Positions 36,640 to 46,452 of a DNA stretch of 64,000 nucleotides are shown here, in pieces; within the stretch, counting starts at the first letter, position 1, and every line of letters starts with the position of its first letter. The position numbers were made by a program, and so were the translations under genes. The stretch is from Nocardia farcinica (GTDB lineage: Bacteria; Actinomycetota; Actinomycetes; Mycobacteriales; Mycobacteriaceae), in the NCBI RefSeq assembly GCF_001182745.1, contig NZ_LN868938.1, positions 2,170,001-2,234,000 on the forward strand, in the 5' to 3' direction. The notes under the pieces were generated by a model. It worked only from the letters and a program-made list of their open reading frames with translations, was not told the DNA's origin and did not search any database.

Positions 36640-36706
36640 GGGTCGGCCCACCGGCCACGCGCGGTGTTCCCTGCCCGGGAGCAGCGGCATCGAGAAGGAG
36701 TTCAGT

Positions 36707-39004
36707 GTGCCCGACCGCCTCACCCAGGACCGCGACGCGACCGACGCCGCGGCCGACCGCGACCGTGAGATCGACCGCGAGCAGGCCTACCTGTCGGTGC
36801 TCTACGAACGGCTCGACGCGATGCGCGCCTACGCGCAGAACCGGCTGCGCACCGTGCTGCTGGAGAACGGCGGCGCCCCGCAGGCGCGCAGCGAACGCGA
36901 GTCGTTCACCCAGCTCTACACCGAGGACCTGGCCAAGTACGACGCGGCCGAGCACGGCCTGTGCTTCGGGCGCATCGACCTGGCCGAGGAGGACGAGCCC
37001 CGTTACATCGGCAGGCTCGGCATCCTCGACGAACGCGACGACTACGCCACCCTGCTGCTGGACTGGCGCGCGCCGCTGGCCCGCCCGTTCTACCTGGCCA
37101 CCACCGCCGCGCCGGACGGGGTGACCCGGCGCAGGCACATCCGCACCCGCAACCGCTCGGTGACCGCGATCAACGACGAGTACCTCGATCTGGACGCGGC
37201 GCAGCGGGCCGGAATGGTGGAGTCCGACGGCGGCGTCGGCAGCGAGAGCGCGCTGCTGGCCGCGCTCAACGCCGCCCGCACCGGGCACATGACCGACATC
37301 GTCGAGACCATCCAGAGCGAGCAGGACGCGATCATCCGCTCCGAGCACAAGAGCGTGCTGGTGGTGCAGGGCGGGCCGGGCACCGGCAAGACCGCGGTGG
37401 CGCTGCACCGGGCCGCGTACCTGCTCTACAACTACCGTCAACAGCTGGCCAAGAGCGGTGTGCTGATCGTCGGGCCGAACGCCACCTTCCTCGACTACAT
37501 CGGCCAGGTGCTGCCCTCGCTCGGCGAGACCGGCGTGCTGCTGTCCACCATCGGCGACCTGTATCCGGGGGTGAAGGCGACCAGGACCGACACCCTGCGC
37601 GCGGGCGAGATCAAGGGCTCGCTGCGGATCCTCGAGGTGCTCAAGCAGGCGGTGCGCGACCGGCAGGAGGTGCCCGCGCAGCCGATCGAGCTCAGCTTCG
37701 ACGGCTATCCGGTGCGGCTGGACAAGAAGATCGCCACCAAGGCCCGCGGCCGGGCCAGGTCCTCGCGCCGCCCGCACAACCTGGCGCGCCCGATCTTCGC
37801 CAACTCGGTGATCGACGCGCTCACCGATCAGCTGGCCCAGACGATGGGCGCCGACCTGTCCGGCGGGCCGAGCCTGCTCAGTCGCGCCGATCTGGCCGAG
37901 ATCCGGGACGAGATGAAATCCGATCCGGCCGTGCAGGCCGCGATCGGGCGGCTGTGGCCGCTGCTCACCCCGCAGCAGGTGCTGGCCGACCTGCTCGCCG
38001 ATCCGGCGCGGCTGGACCGCGCGGGGGCCTCGCTCACGCCCGAGGAGCGCGCGGAACTGGTGCGGCCCGACACCGGCGAGTTCAGCGCCGCCGACGCCCC
38101 GCTGCTCGACGAGCTGGCCGAACTCCTCGGTGTCGACGACACCGAGGAGCGCGAGCGGGCCCGTCGGCGCTGGCGGGCCAAGCTCGCCGAGGCCCAGGAC
38201 GCGCTGGACATCCTCACCGGTTCGGCGCCGCAGGACCTCGAGGACGATCTGGACCCGGAGATCCTGATGGCCTACGACCTGATCGACGCCTCCCAGCTGG
38301 CCGAGCGGCAGGACGTGCGGACCCGGCTGACCGCCGCCGAGCGGGCCGCGGGCGACCGCACCTGGACCTACGGCCACGTCATCGTCGACGAGGCGCAGGA
38401 ACTGTCGGAGATGGCCTGGCGGATGGTGATGCGACGCATCCCGAACCGTTGGATGACGGTGGTCGGCGACGTCGCCCAGACCGGCGATCCGGCGGGGGCC
38501 GCGTCCTGGCAGCAGGTGCTGGAACCCTATGTGGCGCAACGCTGGAAGCTCACCGAGCTGACGGTGAACTACCGCACCCCGGCCGAGATCATGACGGTCG
38601 CCGCCGACGTCCTCGCCGCGATCGACCCGGCCGCCACCGCGCCGCGCTCGGTCCGCGAGACCGGGCATCGTCCGCGGGCCGAGCGCGTCACCGAGGCGGA
38701 ACTGCCCGCCGCGGTCGCGCGGGCGGTGGCCGAGCACCACGGGCCCGGCACCACGGCGGTCATCGCACCGCACGAGCTCACCGACGCGCTGGCGGAGGTG
38801 GACGGCGAGGCGGTGCGGGTGCTGACCGTGTCGGAGGTGAAGGGGCTGGAGTTCGACACGGTGCTGCTGGTCGAACCCGCCCGGATCGTCGAGGAGTCAC
38901 CGCGCGGGCTCAACGATCTCTACGTCGCGCTCACCCGCGCCACCCAGCGCCTGCACGTCCTGCACACCGCCGAGCTGCCGGAGGTACTCGGCGCCCTGGC
39001 GTGA
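36707..39004 (+). CDS. helD: HelD-like superfamily 1 helicase, RNA polymerase recycling factor
   Basis: 765 aa, GTG start after AAGGAG. The N-terminal antiparallel coiled coil (about 10-80, REQAYLSVLYERLDAMRAYAQ) is typical of HelD and inserts into the polymerase secondary channel. The split ATPase carries Walker A GGPGTGKT (222-229), the Walker-B-type VDEAQELSEMAW, VVGDVAQTGDPAG, and the C-terminal LNDLYVALTRATQRLHVL motif. An insertion between motifs (about 330-470) matches the class II actinobacterial HelD that opens stalled RNA polymerase. Some relatives protect against rifampicin; no rifamycin-associated promoter element was seen here. Confidence 0.88.
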   Translation: MPDRLTQDRDATDAAADRDREIDREQAYLSVLYERLDAMRAYAQNRLRTVLLENGGAPQARSERESFTQLYTEDLAKYDAAEHGLCFGRIDLAEEDEPRYIGRLGILDERDDYATLLLDWRAPLARPFYLATTAAPDGVTRRRHIRTRNRSVTAINDEYLDLDAAQRAGMVESDGGVGSESALLAALNAARTGHMTDIVETIQSEQDAIIRSEHKSVLVVQGGPGTGKTAVALHRAAYLLYNYRQQLAKSGVLIVGPNATFLDYIGQVLPSLGETGVLLSTIGDLYPGVKATRTDTLRAGEIKGSLRILEVLKQAVRDRQEVPAQPIELSFDGYPVRLDKKIATKARGRARSSRRPHNLARPIFANSVIDALTDQLAQTMGADLSGGPSLLSRADLAEIRDEMKSDPAVQAAIGRLWPLLTPQQVLADLLADPARLDRAGASLTPEERAELVRPDTGEFSAADAPLLDELAELLGVDDTEERERARRRWRAKLAEAQDALDILTGSAPQDLEDDLDPEILMAYDLIDASQLAERQDVRTRLTAAERAAGDRTWTYGHVIVDEAQELSEMAWRMVMRRIPNRWMTVVGDVAQTGDPAGAASWQQVLEPYVAQRWKLTELTVNYRTPAEIMTVAADVLAAIDPAATAPRSVRETGHRPRAERVTEAELPAAVARAVAEHHGPGTTAVIAPHELTDALAEVDGEAVRVLTVSEVKGLEFDTVLLVEPARIVEESPRGLNDLYVALTRATQRLHVLHTAELPEVLGALA

Positions 39005-39021
39005 GTGGGTGGCGATACCCG

Positions 39022-39057
39022 ACGGCTCCGCACCGCCCGAAGGCGATGCGGAGCCGT
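39022..39057. terminator. Bidirectional terminator between helD and stress protein gene
   Basis: Perfect 11-bp stem ACGGCTCCGCA (39022-39032) with TGCGGAGCCGT (39047-39057) and a 14-base loop between two convergent stops. Confidence 0.8.
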
Positions 39058-39069
39058 GGGGGTCGCGGA

Positions 39070-39522
39070 TCAGCGCACGGTGTGCACGATCAGCACATCG
39101 GAGCGCGACTTGCGGGCCACGTCCGACGGTACCGAGCCGAGCAGGCGGCCGGTCAGGGTGTTCAGGCCGCGGTTGCCGACCACCAGCAGATCGGCCTCGG
39201 TCTCCTTGACCAGGTTGAGCAGCGACTCGACCGGCTCGCCGACCACCGGGCGCTCGATGATGTTCTTGGCGCCCGAGGCCACCGCCTTGTCGCGCGCGAT
39301 GCGCAGGATCTCGGTGGTGGGGGCCGAACCGCGCACCTGGTAGGCCTCGTCCTTGAGCACGTCGGCGGCCGCGGCGATCTCCCGATCGTCGGTCGGGTAG
39401 TAGGCGCAGGCCACGACGAGGGTGGCGTCCGCGTCGGCCGCCAGGGCGGCGGCCTTCTCGACGGCCACGTACGACGAGTCCGAGCCATCGGTACCGACGA
39501 CAATGGTCCGGTAGGCGGTCAT
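39070..39522 (-). CDS. Universal stress protein
   Basis: 150 aa single USP domain. Opens TAYRTIVVGTDGSDSSYVAVEKAAAL and ends with the nucleotide-binding pattern VVGNRGLNTLTGRLLGSVPSDVARK. Position between uvrB and uvrA matches M. tuberculosis Rv1636, a cAMP-binding stress protein, so a cAMP-buffering role is likely (family knowledge). Start ATG at 39522 behind GGAGAG; the 62 codons upstream in frame are spacer. Confidence 0.92.
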   Translation of the reverse strand: MTAYRTIVVGTDGSDSSYVAVEKAAALAADADATLVVACAYYPTDDREIAAAADVLKDEAYQVRGSAPTTEILRIARDKAVASGAKNIIERPVVGEPVESLLNLVKETEADLLVVGNRGLNTLTGRLLGSVPSDVARKSRSDVLIVHTVR

Positions 39523-39975
39523 CTCTCCTCCAACTATGCGGGTCGGGTGCCTGCGCCCGGCGTTCCCGGCATGTCGGGGCTCCGGCGCGGCGACTGCGGT
39601 TGACGATAGCCGCTCCGGGTGCGGAAACAGCAGAAATCGCAGCACATCACACTTTCGCCGGTCGCGCCCGGTGCGCGCCGAGCCCGCCCCGGCATTGTGA
39701 CGCGGCATTGCCTACCTGCGGGGATTCGAATTGGCGGAGGGTATTCCTGTGATTTATCACAAGCGAATCGAAGGTTCTTGCGGCCCTGGGATATTCATCA
39801 CAGAGCCGAGTGGCGAGGCGGGCCGCCACCCGCCCCAGCGGTCCGGGCTCGGGGGCACCGCGAGCCGTTGACCAGTCCCGTTGCCGCCCCCAGGGCGGTG
39901 GCGGAAATTCGGCGAGAATCGGGGCAGGCGTGTCGCGCGCCACCCCCGCATTCCGGCGCGGATATTTCCGGGCAC
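39523..39975. other. Gene-free stretch upstream of the stress protein gene
   Basis: About 450 bp, locally AT-richer around 39720-39800. Contains the palindrome TGTGATTTATCACA at 39748-39761, reminiscent of a CRP site but with a four-base instead of a six-base centre, and a small hairpin CCGCCC/GGGCGG at 39884-39898 that may end the araC-type gene. No convincing coding frame. Confidence 0.5.
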
Positions 39976-40824
39976 TCACCGGCCGGGCGCGCCCACGGAA
40001 TCTCCGGCGAGCGCCGCGGAATGCCGCGCGTACTCCGAGGGCGTCATTCCGATCTCGGCGGTGAACTCGCGGGAGAAATGCGCCTGATCGAAATAGCCCA
40101 GTTCCACCGCCAGGGTCGCCAAATCGGCCGCCCGGCCCTGCGCGAGCAGATCCGCGCCGTCCTGCAGCCGGTACCGGCGCAGCACCCACTTCGGGCCCGC
40201 GCCGACGTAACGGCGGAACATGCGCTGCAACGTCCGCACCGGTACCCCGAAGCGGTCGGTGACCTGGTCGACGCGGGTGAGCGTGCGATCGTGCTCCATC
40301 GCGTCCACGATCCGCAGCACCAGCCGGTACACCGGGTCGTCCGTGCCCGCCCGCCGGGCCAGCCAGTCCTCGACCATCGCCTGGCGTTCCTCGTCCGAGT
40401 CCGCCGTCAGCACCGCCTCGGGCAGGTCGCCTGCGTCCGGGAACACCTCCCGTATCGGCACACTGCGGTCGCGCAGTGCCCCCACCTCGATCCCGGTGCA
40501 GGCGCCGAACCCGCCCGCACGGAAGCGAACCCCGAAAGTCGAACCGACACCGGTCAATTCGCGCACGTACTTGGTGGTGGTGACACCGGTGACGAACGCG
40601 CCCGTGCGGGTCGCGCTGCGTTCGAACGTCAGGTTCACGCAGGGGAACGACAACACCTCGGCGCGGTAGGCGGGACGGCCGCGCAGATCCCAGTGCACGA
40701 TCCAGTACCAGTCGACGAACCGGCCGACCGCGGGCCCGGGCGGGCGCCGCTCCAGGGTGCGGTGCCGGGACTGCTCACGCGGGTGCAGGATCCCCTTCTC
40801 CCCCGGGTCGACGGGCCCGCTCAC
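39976..40824 (-). CDS. AraC-family transcriptional regulator
   Basis: 282 aa from a GTG at 40824. The N-terminal effector region (about 1-150) includes VGRFVDWYWIVHWDLRGR and an FGVRFRAGGFGACTG segment found in DUF6597-type AraC regulators. The C-terminal double HTH (about 185-270) includes VDQVTDRFGVPVRTLQRMFRRYVG and DLATLAVELGYFDQAHFSREFTAEIGMTPSEYA. Divergent from the VOC gene at 40923 with 98 bp between, the usual layout for a regulator and target. Ligand unknown. Confidence 0.87.
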   Translation of the reverse strand: MSGPVDPGEKGILHPREQSRHRTLERRPPGPAVGRFVDWYWIVHWDLRGRPAYRAEVLSFPCVNLTFERSATRTGAFVTGVTTTKYVRELTGVGSTFGVRFRAGGFGACTGIEVGALRDRSVPIREVFPDAGDLPEAVLTADSDEERQAMVEDWLARRAGTDDPVYRLVLRIVDAMEHDRTLTRVDQVTDRFGVPVRTLQRMFRRYVGAGPKWVLRRYRLQDGADLLAQGRAADLATLAVELGYFDQAHFSREFTAEIGMTPSEYARHSAALAGDSVGAPGR

Positions 40825-40922
40825 GGTGGCGCCCCTCGATCATCTCCGCTCGCCCGGCCCTGGCTCGCGAATGTCGCCTTCTTACAAGATCGGGCAGGCC
40901 GGGCCGCCGCAGACTGGAAACC

Positions 40923-41393
40923 ATGACAGCGAAGGTGAATCCGATCCCCGACGGCTACCACTCCATCACGTGTTTCCTGGCGGTCGACGACGGGGTGAAA
41001 GCGATCGATTTCTACCGGGCCGTGTTCGGCGCCGAGGTGCTCAGCCGCAACGACCTGCCCGACGGTCAGCCCGCGCACGCCGAACTGCGCATCGGCGACT
41101 CCACCGTCCAGGTCGGCCTGCCCGTGCCCGAGCACGGCGTGCGCGCCCCCAACGGCGAGTGGGTGCACACCTCGATCGTGCACTACTGCCCCGACGTGGA
41201 CGCGGTGGTCCGCCGCGCCGCCGAGCACGGCGCCCGGTCGGTGGACGAGCCGCAGACGTTCCTCACCGGTGACCGGTTCGCCGCCGTGCTCGATCCGTTC
41301 GGCCACCGCTGGGTGGTGATGACCCGGGTGGAGGACGTCTCTCGCGAGGAGGGCGAGCGGCGCGTGCAGGAGTGGCTGGCCACTCAATCCTGA
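40923..41393 (+). CDS. VOC-family (PhnB-like glyoxalase) protein
   Basis: 156 aa, beta-alpha-beta-beta-beta fold repeated twice. YHSITCFLAVDDGVKAIDFYRAVFGAEVL and LRIGDSTVQVGL in the first half, then DVDAVVRRAAEHGA and DRFAAVLDPFGHRWVVM in the second, match PhnB-type VOC proteins. Such proteins bind small ligands or confer resistance or modify substrates with a metal. Presumably controlled by the divergent AraC regulator. No specific reaction can be assigned. Confidence 0.83.
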   Translation: MTAKVNPIPDGYHSITCFLAVDDGVKAIDFYRAVFGAEVLSRNDLPDGQPAHAELRIGDSTVQVGLPVPEHGVRAPNGEWVHTSIVHYCPDVDAVVRRAAEHGARSVDEPQTFLTGDRFAAVLDPFGHRWVVMTRVEDVSREEGERRVQEWLATQS

Positions 41394-41411
41394 CCACCGG
41401 CACCGGTCCGC

Positions 41412-41441
41412 GCCGTGCCGGTTCCGTGGAACCGGCACGGC
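41412..41441. terminator. Strong bidirectional terminator
   Basis: Perfect 14-bp arms GCCGTGCCGGTTCC (41412-41425) and its complement (41428-41441), separating the convergent VOC and uvrB genes. Confidence 0.82.
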
Positions 41442-41468
41442 CACGGCAGCGGGTGACATCGTCGGCGG

Positions 41469-43634
41469 TCAGCTCAGTCCGGCGGCGTCCATGCCGCGCA
41501 GTTCCTTCTTCAGGTCCGCGATCTCGTCGCGCAACCGGCCCGCGAGCTCGAACTGCAGTTCGCGGGCGGCGTTCATCATCTGCGCGGTGAGTTCGGTGAC
41601 CAGATCGGCCAATTCGGCCCGCGGCATCGACTTCACGTCGCGGCCTTCGATCACCCCCGCGCTCACCGCGCGTCCCGGCTCGCCCTGCGCACGCCGGCCC
41701 CGGCTGGCGTTGCGGCCGGAGCCACCGACCTCCACCTCGTCGGCCTCCCGGTACACCTGGTCGAGGATGTCGGCGATCTTCTTGCGCAACGGCTTCGGAT
41801 CGATGCCCATCTTCTCGTTGTAGGCGATCTGCTTGGCGCGGCGCCGCTCGGTCTCCTCGATGGCGAACTGCATCGAGTCGGTGATCTTGTCGGCGTACAT
41901 GTGCACCTCGCCGGAGACGTTGCGGGCGGCGCGGCCGATGGTCTGGATGAGGCTGGTGCTGCTGCGCAGGAAGCCCTCCTTGTCGGCGTCCAGGATCGCC
42001 ACCAGCGAGACCTCGGGCAGGTCGAGACCCTCACGCAGCAGGTTGATGCCGACGAGCACGTCGTATTCGCCCAGCCGCAGCTGCCGCAGCAGCTCCACCC
42101 GGCGCAGGGTGTCGATCTCCGAGTGCAGGTACCGCACCCGGACGCCGAGGCCGAGCAGGTAGTCGGTGAGATCCTCGGCCATCTTCTTGGTCAGGGTGGT
42201 GACCAGCACGCGCTCGTCGCGCTCGGTGCGCAGGCGGATCTCGTGCACCAGGTCGTCGATCTGGCCCTTGGTCGGCTTCACCACCACCTTCGGGTCCACC
42301 AGCCCGGTCGGGCGGATGACCTGCTCGACGACCTCGCCGCCGGTGCGGCCCAGCTCGTAGGGCCCCGGCGTGGCCGACAGGTACACCACCTGGCCGATCC
42401 GGTCGGCGAACTCCTCCCAGGTGAGCGGACGGTTGTCGACGGCCGAGGGCAGCCGGAAGCCGTACTCGACGAGGTTGCGCTTGCGCGACATGTCGCCCTC
42501 GTACATGCCGCCGATCTGCGGCACGGTGACGTGCGACTCGTCGATGACGAGCAGGAAGTCCTCCGGGAAGTAGTCCAGCAGCGTGGCGGGCGCCGACCCG
42601 GCCGGGCGGCCGTCGATGTGGCGCGAGTAGTTCTCGATGCCCGAACAGAAGCCGACCTGGCGGATCATCTCCAGGTCGTACTGGGTGCGCATGCGCAGCC
42701 GCTGCGCCTCGAGCAGTTTGCCCTGCCGCTCCAGTTCGGCCAGGCGCTCCTCGAGTTCCTGCTCGATGTCGCGCACGGCGCGCTCCATCCGGTCCGGCCC
42801 GGCCACGTAGTGGGTGGCCGGGAAGATGCGCAGGGTGTCGACCTTGCGCACCACGTCACCGGTGAGCGGGTGCAGGTAGTACAGCGCCTCGATCTCGTCG
42901 CCGAAGAACTCGATGCGCACCGCGAGTTCCTCGTAGGACGGAATGATCTCGACGGTGTCGCCGCGCACCCGGAACGAGCCGCGGGTGAAGGACAGGTCGT
43001 TGCGGGTGTACTGCACGTCGACCAGCAGCCGCAGCAGCGCGTCCCGGTCGACCTCGGTACCCACCTCGAGCTGCACGGAGCGGTCCAGGTAGGACTGCGG
43101 GGTGCCCAGGCCGTAGATGCACGACACCGAGGCGACCACCACCACGTCGCGGCGGGACAGCAGGCTCGAGGTCGCCGAGTGGCGCAGGCGCTCCACATCG
43201 TCGTTGATCGAGCTGTCCTTCTCGATGTAGGTGTCGGTCTGGGCGATGTAGGCCTCGGGTTGGTAGTAGTCGTAGTAGGAGACGAAGTACTCCACCGCGT
43301 TGTGCGGCAGCATCTCGCGCAGTTCGTTGGCCAGCTGCGCGGCCAGCGTCTTGTTCGGCGCCATCACCAGCGTCGGGCGCTGTAGCCGCTCGATCAGCCA
43401 GGCGGTGGTTGCCGACTTGCCGGTGCCGGTGGCGCCGAGCAGGACCACGTCCTTCTCGCCGGCCTTGATGCGGCGCTCGAGCTCGTCGATCGCGGCGGGC
43501 TGGTCGCCGGCGGGCTGATGTTCGCTGACCACCTGGAAACGCCCCTCGGCGCGCTCGATGGCGCCGACGGGGCGGAACTCCGAATGCGCGAGGGGGGTCT
43601 CGCCCTCGGCGGGGATCTCGGTAGCGAAAGCCAT
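41469..43634 (-). CDS. uvrB: Excinuclease ABC subunit B
   Basis: 721 aa helicase-like repair protein that verifies damage after UvrA loading. Walker A GATGTGKS at 67-74, the flexible beta-hairpin region [11 protein letters not shown] (near 115), DESHV Walker B, motif [27 protein letters not shown] and QTIGRAARN helicase motifs, and the C-terminal UVR domain (about 675-710) for UvrC/UvrA contact. A variable [19 protein letters not shown] linker precedes it. ATG at 43634. No SOS box in the 225 bp upstream. Confidence 0.97.
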   Translation of the reverse strand: MAFATEIPAEGETPLAHSEFRPVGAIERAEGRFQVVSEHQPAGDQPAAIDELERRIKAGEKDVVLLGATGTGKSATTAWLIERLQRPTLVMAPNKTLAAQLANELREMLPHNAVEYFVSYYDYYQPEAYIAQTDTYIEKDSSINDDVERLRHSATSSLLSRRDVVVVASVSCIYGLGTPQSYLDRSVQLEVGTEVDRDALLRLLVDVQYTRNDLSFTRGSFRVRGDTVEIIPSYEELAVRIEFFGDEIEALYYLHPLTGDVVRKVDTLRIFPATHYVAGPDRMERAVRDIEQELEERLAELERQGKLLEAQRLRMRTQYDLEMIRQVGFCSGIENYSRHIDGRPAGSAPATLLDYFPEDFLLVIDESHVTVPQIGGMYEGDMSRKRNLVEYGFRLPSAVDNRPLTWEEFADRIGQVVYLSATPGPYELGRTGGEVVEQVIRPTGLVDPKVVVKPTKGQIDDLVHEIRLRTERDERVLVTTLTKKMAEDLTDYLLGLGVRVRYLHSEIDTLRRVELLRQLRLGEYDVLVGINLLREGLDLPEVSLVAILDADKEGFLRSSTSLIQTIGRAARNVSGEVHMYADKITDSMQFAIEETERRRAKQIAYNEKMGIDPKPLRKKIADILDQVYREADEVEVGGSGRNASRGRRAQGEPGRAVSAGVIEGRDVKSMPRAELADLVTELTAQMMNAARELQFELAGRLRDEIADLKKELRGMDAAGLS

Positions 43635-43859
43635 GTCACCAGCGTAGGCGTGCGCACCGACAGAAATCGCCCGAGAGGGCCGGACTCCCCTCCTGCCCGG
43701 CCCTACTCACGGCGGAGGGATACCGAAACGGAACTCTCGTGCCTGGGCGCGGTCAGGATATCCAGGGCAGCTACCGGCGAGCAACAAATTCAACTCTCAA
43801 CGATCGAGGCTCCGCCGTCGACCGGCGCCGGTGGCGGGCCGCCGGTAGATTCTCGGTGC

Positions 43860-44381
43860 ATGACGCAGGCATCCGTACACGTGCACCGGCCCAAGGTCGA
43901 GCACTTCGACGTGGCGAACCTGACCAACACCGACCCGAAGGGTTTCGTCCGCGCCGTCGAGCGCTACCACGTCGAGCCCTGGGGCCTGTACATGGCGCGC
44001 AGCGCCGACCATCCGGAGTTCCACTACCTGGAGTCCTGGCTGCTGCCCGCGCTCGCGGTGCGCGTGACGATCTTCCATTTCCGGCCCGAGCACCGGCGCG
44101 ATCAGGACTACTACCTGGACCTCGGCGAGTTCACCGAGGTGGCGCCGCAGCGCTGGCAGTCGGTGGACCACTACCTCGACATCGTCGTGCGCTCCGGACG
44201 GGCGGCCGAACTGCTCGACGTGGACGAACTGCTCGCCGCGCACGCCGCGGGCCTGCTCTCCGCGGCCGCGGCGCAGGCCGCGATCGAACACGCCACGCGC
44301 GCGATCGCCGGTATCGCCGCGCACGGCTACTCGCTGGAGGGCTGGCTGGCGTCCGAGGGCATCACGCTGACCTGGCGCTGA
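43860..44381 (+). CDS. DUF402-family protein
   Basis: 173 aa. The pattern VHRPKVEHFDVANLTNTDPKG, the FHYLESWLLPALAVRVTIFHF strand pair, DQDYYLDLGEFTE and the W-x-DHYLDI-type segment QRWQSVDHYLDIVV fit DUF402/FomD-like beta-barrel proteins, some of which are metal-dependent nucleotide phosphatases. The same gene neighbours uvrB in related genomes. Divergent from uvrB. ATG at 43860. Confidence 0.78.
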   Translation: MTQASVHVHRPKVEHFDVANLTNTDPKGFVRAVERYHVEPWGLYMARSADHPEFHYLESWLLPALAVRVTIFHFRPEHRRDQDYYLDLGEFTEVAPQRWQSVDHYLDIVVRSGRAAELLDVDELLAAHAAGLLSAAAAQAAIEHATRAIAGIAAHGYSLEGWLASEGITLTWR

Positions 44382-44394
44382 GGCCGACACGACG

Positions 44395-44428
44395 GCGGCC
44401 CGGCGGCGAACCCTCGCCACCGGGCCGC
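44395..44428. terminator. Bidirectional terminator
   Basis: GCGGCCCGG (44395-44403) pairs perfectly with CCGGGCCGC (44420-44428), between the convergent DUF402 and secreted-protein genes. Confidence 0.75.
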
Positions 44429-44448
44429 ACCACCTCGGGCGGGACCGC

Positions 44449-44889
44449 TCAGCCCGCGGACAGGCTCGGGAACAGGCTGCCGAGCCCGCTCGCGCCGCAC
44501 GAGGCGCTGCCGGTGAGGCCGCCGGACCCTTCGGCGACCTGCACGGTCACCGAATCGCTGATCAGCAACTGCCGGGCTTCCAAGCGGTGCGTGCCCGGCG
44601 TCGCGGGCTTCCACTTGATGCTCACCTTGTCGCTGAGCAGCGACGGCTTGACCGGGCTGCCCGCGATGGCGGTGCCGTTGTCGGTGAACTTCACCTCGGT
44701 GAGCCGGTCGATGTCGACGCGCGCGGTGAGGGTGTAGGTGCAACCGACCGTGTGGTTCTCCCCGGAGACGGTGAGATCACCCACCCACGCCGCGGCGTGC
44801 GGCGCGGTGAGGACCGCGGTGGCGAGCATGGCGCCGAAGGCCGATGCGCCGATTCCGGCGCGTCGCAGGTGACGGTGTGCTGCTGTCAT
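44449..44889 (-). CDS. Secreted Ig-like-domain protein
   Basis: 146 aa from the ATG at 44889. A signal peptide (about 1-34) ends after LTAPHAAA. The mature part is beta-rich with an Ig-like pattern (VGCTYTLTARV, TPGTHRLEARQ) and a Ser/Gly C-terminus SGGLTGSASCGASGLGSLF. Two cysteines, one in each half, could form a disulfide. Likely a cell-surface protein; similar small secreted proteins recur in Nocardia. An alternative GTG at 44901 has a ribosome site too close to work well. Confidence 0.7.
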   Translation of the reverse strand: MTAAHRHLRRAGIGASAFGAMLATAVLTAPHAAAWVGDLTVSGENHTVGCTYTLTARVDIDRLTEVKFTDNGTAIAGSPVKPSLLSDKVSIKWKPATPGTHRLEARQLLISDSVTVQVAEGSGGLTGSASCGASGLGSLFPSLSAG

Positions 44890-45007
44890 GGGCGTTGCCA
44901 CTTCCTGTCTTCCCGCCCCACTGCTGTGGGGTGAGCGTCAGGCTACACAGGCAGAGGCAAGCCTCGGGCTATTTCTGAAATATTGACGTTTCACCGCGGT
45001 CGGGCTG

Positions 45008-46159
45008 TCAGACCGTGCCGAGCAGCCGCTCGGCCACCTCGGCCAGCCACGGATGCAGCACGGCGTCGAACGCCGCCCCTGCCGCCGCCCCCGCCGAGCC
45101 CGCCGCCTCGGCCTCGGCCTTGCGCGCGACGTCGAGATACTCCTCACGCAGCGCGGCATCCGCGCGCAACCGCTCACCCAGCGCACTCGCGAACCGCTGC
45201 TCCGGCGTGCCCTCGACACGCACGGCCACCACCGCGGGCCGGCCGGGATCGGCGCTGCCGTGCCAGGCCGCCGCCCGCAACGCACCGGACCCCTCCCCGG
45301 ACATCGCGGGGAAGCCCGCCGCGCCCAGCGCGTCCCGCAGCCCGGTGGCGGCGGCGGCATCGGCGACGACGATCTGCAGCTCGAGCAGATCCCGCGCGGG
45401 CAGATCGGGTACCGCCGTGGGTCCCACGTGCTCGATGCGCGCGGCCGCGGCGCCACCCGCCACCGCCAGCCGGGCGACCAGCCGCTGCGCTTGCGCCTGC
45501 CGCTCCGTGTCGACCCGCAACTCCGGCGTGCCCGGCGCGGCCGGTGTGGCCGCGCGCAGGTTCCGCTCGAACGGCACCAGCCTGCGCTCCCACAGCTCCC
45601 GCACCACCTGCTCGACCGCGCCCTCGGGGCCGCTGTTGTCGAGCAGGACGTCGGCCACCGCGCGGCGCTGCTCGTCGGTGGCCTGCGCGGCGATCCGCGC
45701 CCGCGCGTCGGCCTCGGCGACACCGCGGAATTCGACCAGCCGCCGAATTCGCGTCTCCGCCGGTACATCCACCACGAGCACCAGATTCATCAACGGCGCC
45801 AGCCCGTTTTCCACCAGCAGCGGAATATCCTGCACCACGATCGCCTCGGCGGGCGCGGCGCCGATCAATTCCGCCGTGCGCTTGCCGACGAGCGGATGGG
45901 TGATGGAATTGAGTTTCGCCCTGGCCGCGTCGTCGGCGAATGCCTTGGCCGCCAGCGCGGGCCGGTCCAGGCTGCCGTCGGCCGCCAGGATGTCGGAGCC
46001 GAACGCGGCCACCAGGGCGGCCAGCCCCTCGGTACCCGGCGCCACCACCTCCCGGGCGATCACGTCGGAATCGACGATCACCGCCCCCAGATCGGCGAGA
46101 ATCCGCGCCACCGTCGACTTGCCCGCTCCCATGCCTCCGGTGAGGCCGATACGCAACAT
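45008..46159 (-). CDS. coaE: Dephospho-CoA kinase fused to GrpB/UPF0157 domain
   Basis: 383 aa two-domain protein. Residues 1-200 are CoaE: P-loop GLTGGMGAGKST (5-16), DSD at about 30 and the lid with RLVEFRGVAEADARARIAAQ; it makes CoA from dephospho-CoA and ATP. Residues about 215-383 are a GrpB nucleotidyltransferase-fold domain containing RIEHVGPTAVPDLPARDLLELQIVVAD and LREEYLDVARK. The same fusion exists in mycobacteria (Rv1631), where the second domain is thought to affect folding or activity. ATG at 46159. Confidence 0.95.
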   Translation of the reverse strand: MLRIGLTGGMGAGKSTVARILADLGAVIVDSDVIAREVVAPGTEGLAALVAAFGSDILAADGSLDRPALAAKAFADDAARAKLNSITHPLVGKRTAELIGAAPAEAIVVQDIPLLVENGLAPLMNLVLVVDVPAETRIRRLVEFRGVAEADARARIAAQATDEQRRAVADVLLDNSGPEGAVEQVVRELWERRLVPFERNLRAATPAAPGTPELRVDTERQAQAQRLVARLAVAGGAAAARIEHVGPTAVPDLPARDLLELQIVVADAAAATGLRDALGAAGFPAMSGEGSGALRAAAWHGSADPGRPAVVAVRVEGTPEQRFASALGERLRADAALREEYLDVARKAEAEAAGSAGAAAGAAFDAVLHPWLAEVAERLLGTV

Positions 46160-46384
46160 GGGCCCAGTTTCGCATCCCCGCCGTCGGCGTCCGCGCCGGA
46201 CCACCGTGGCCGGCGTCGCGTTTATCCCGGGCGCGCGGTGGGCAATTTTCTCCCGGGAGCGCGGGCGCGCATTGCCCGTTCCGTGACGGCGCCGAGACCG
46301 ATTCGCAACATTTCCGGTTCGGCACCCGGCACGAACGGCAAAGTTCCGACACGCCGGGCAATTACTCCAGCAAAATACTCTGCG

Positions 46385-46447
46385 GTCGAGTTCGGTTCGA
46401 CTAATCTTCGCCGTGGCGATCCAGGCCGATACCAGCAAGCAAAGGAA
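46385..46447 (+). promoter_or_regulatory. Promoter of the 70-aa plus-strand gene
   Basis: TAATCT at 46402-46407 is a good -10 hexamer. Immediately upstream GTCGA (46385-46389) mirrors TCGAC (46397-46401), an operator-like repeat touching the -10. AAAGGAA at 46441-46447 is the ribosome site. The remaining 200 bp back to coaE show no gene. Confidence 0.45.
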
Positions 46448-46452
46448 CACCA

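Noticed and set aside
39523..39708. DosR box upstream of the universal stress protein
   Set aside because: Only a left half-site (TCGGGGCT-like) near 39573; the right half is missing.
46385..46401. LexA/SOS box before the 70-aa gene
   Set aside because: Only one GTTCGA half matches the mycobacterial box; the other half and spacing do not fit.
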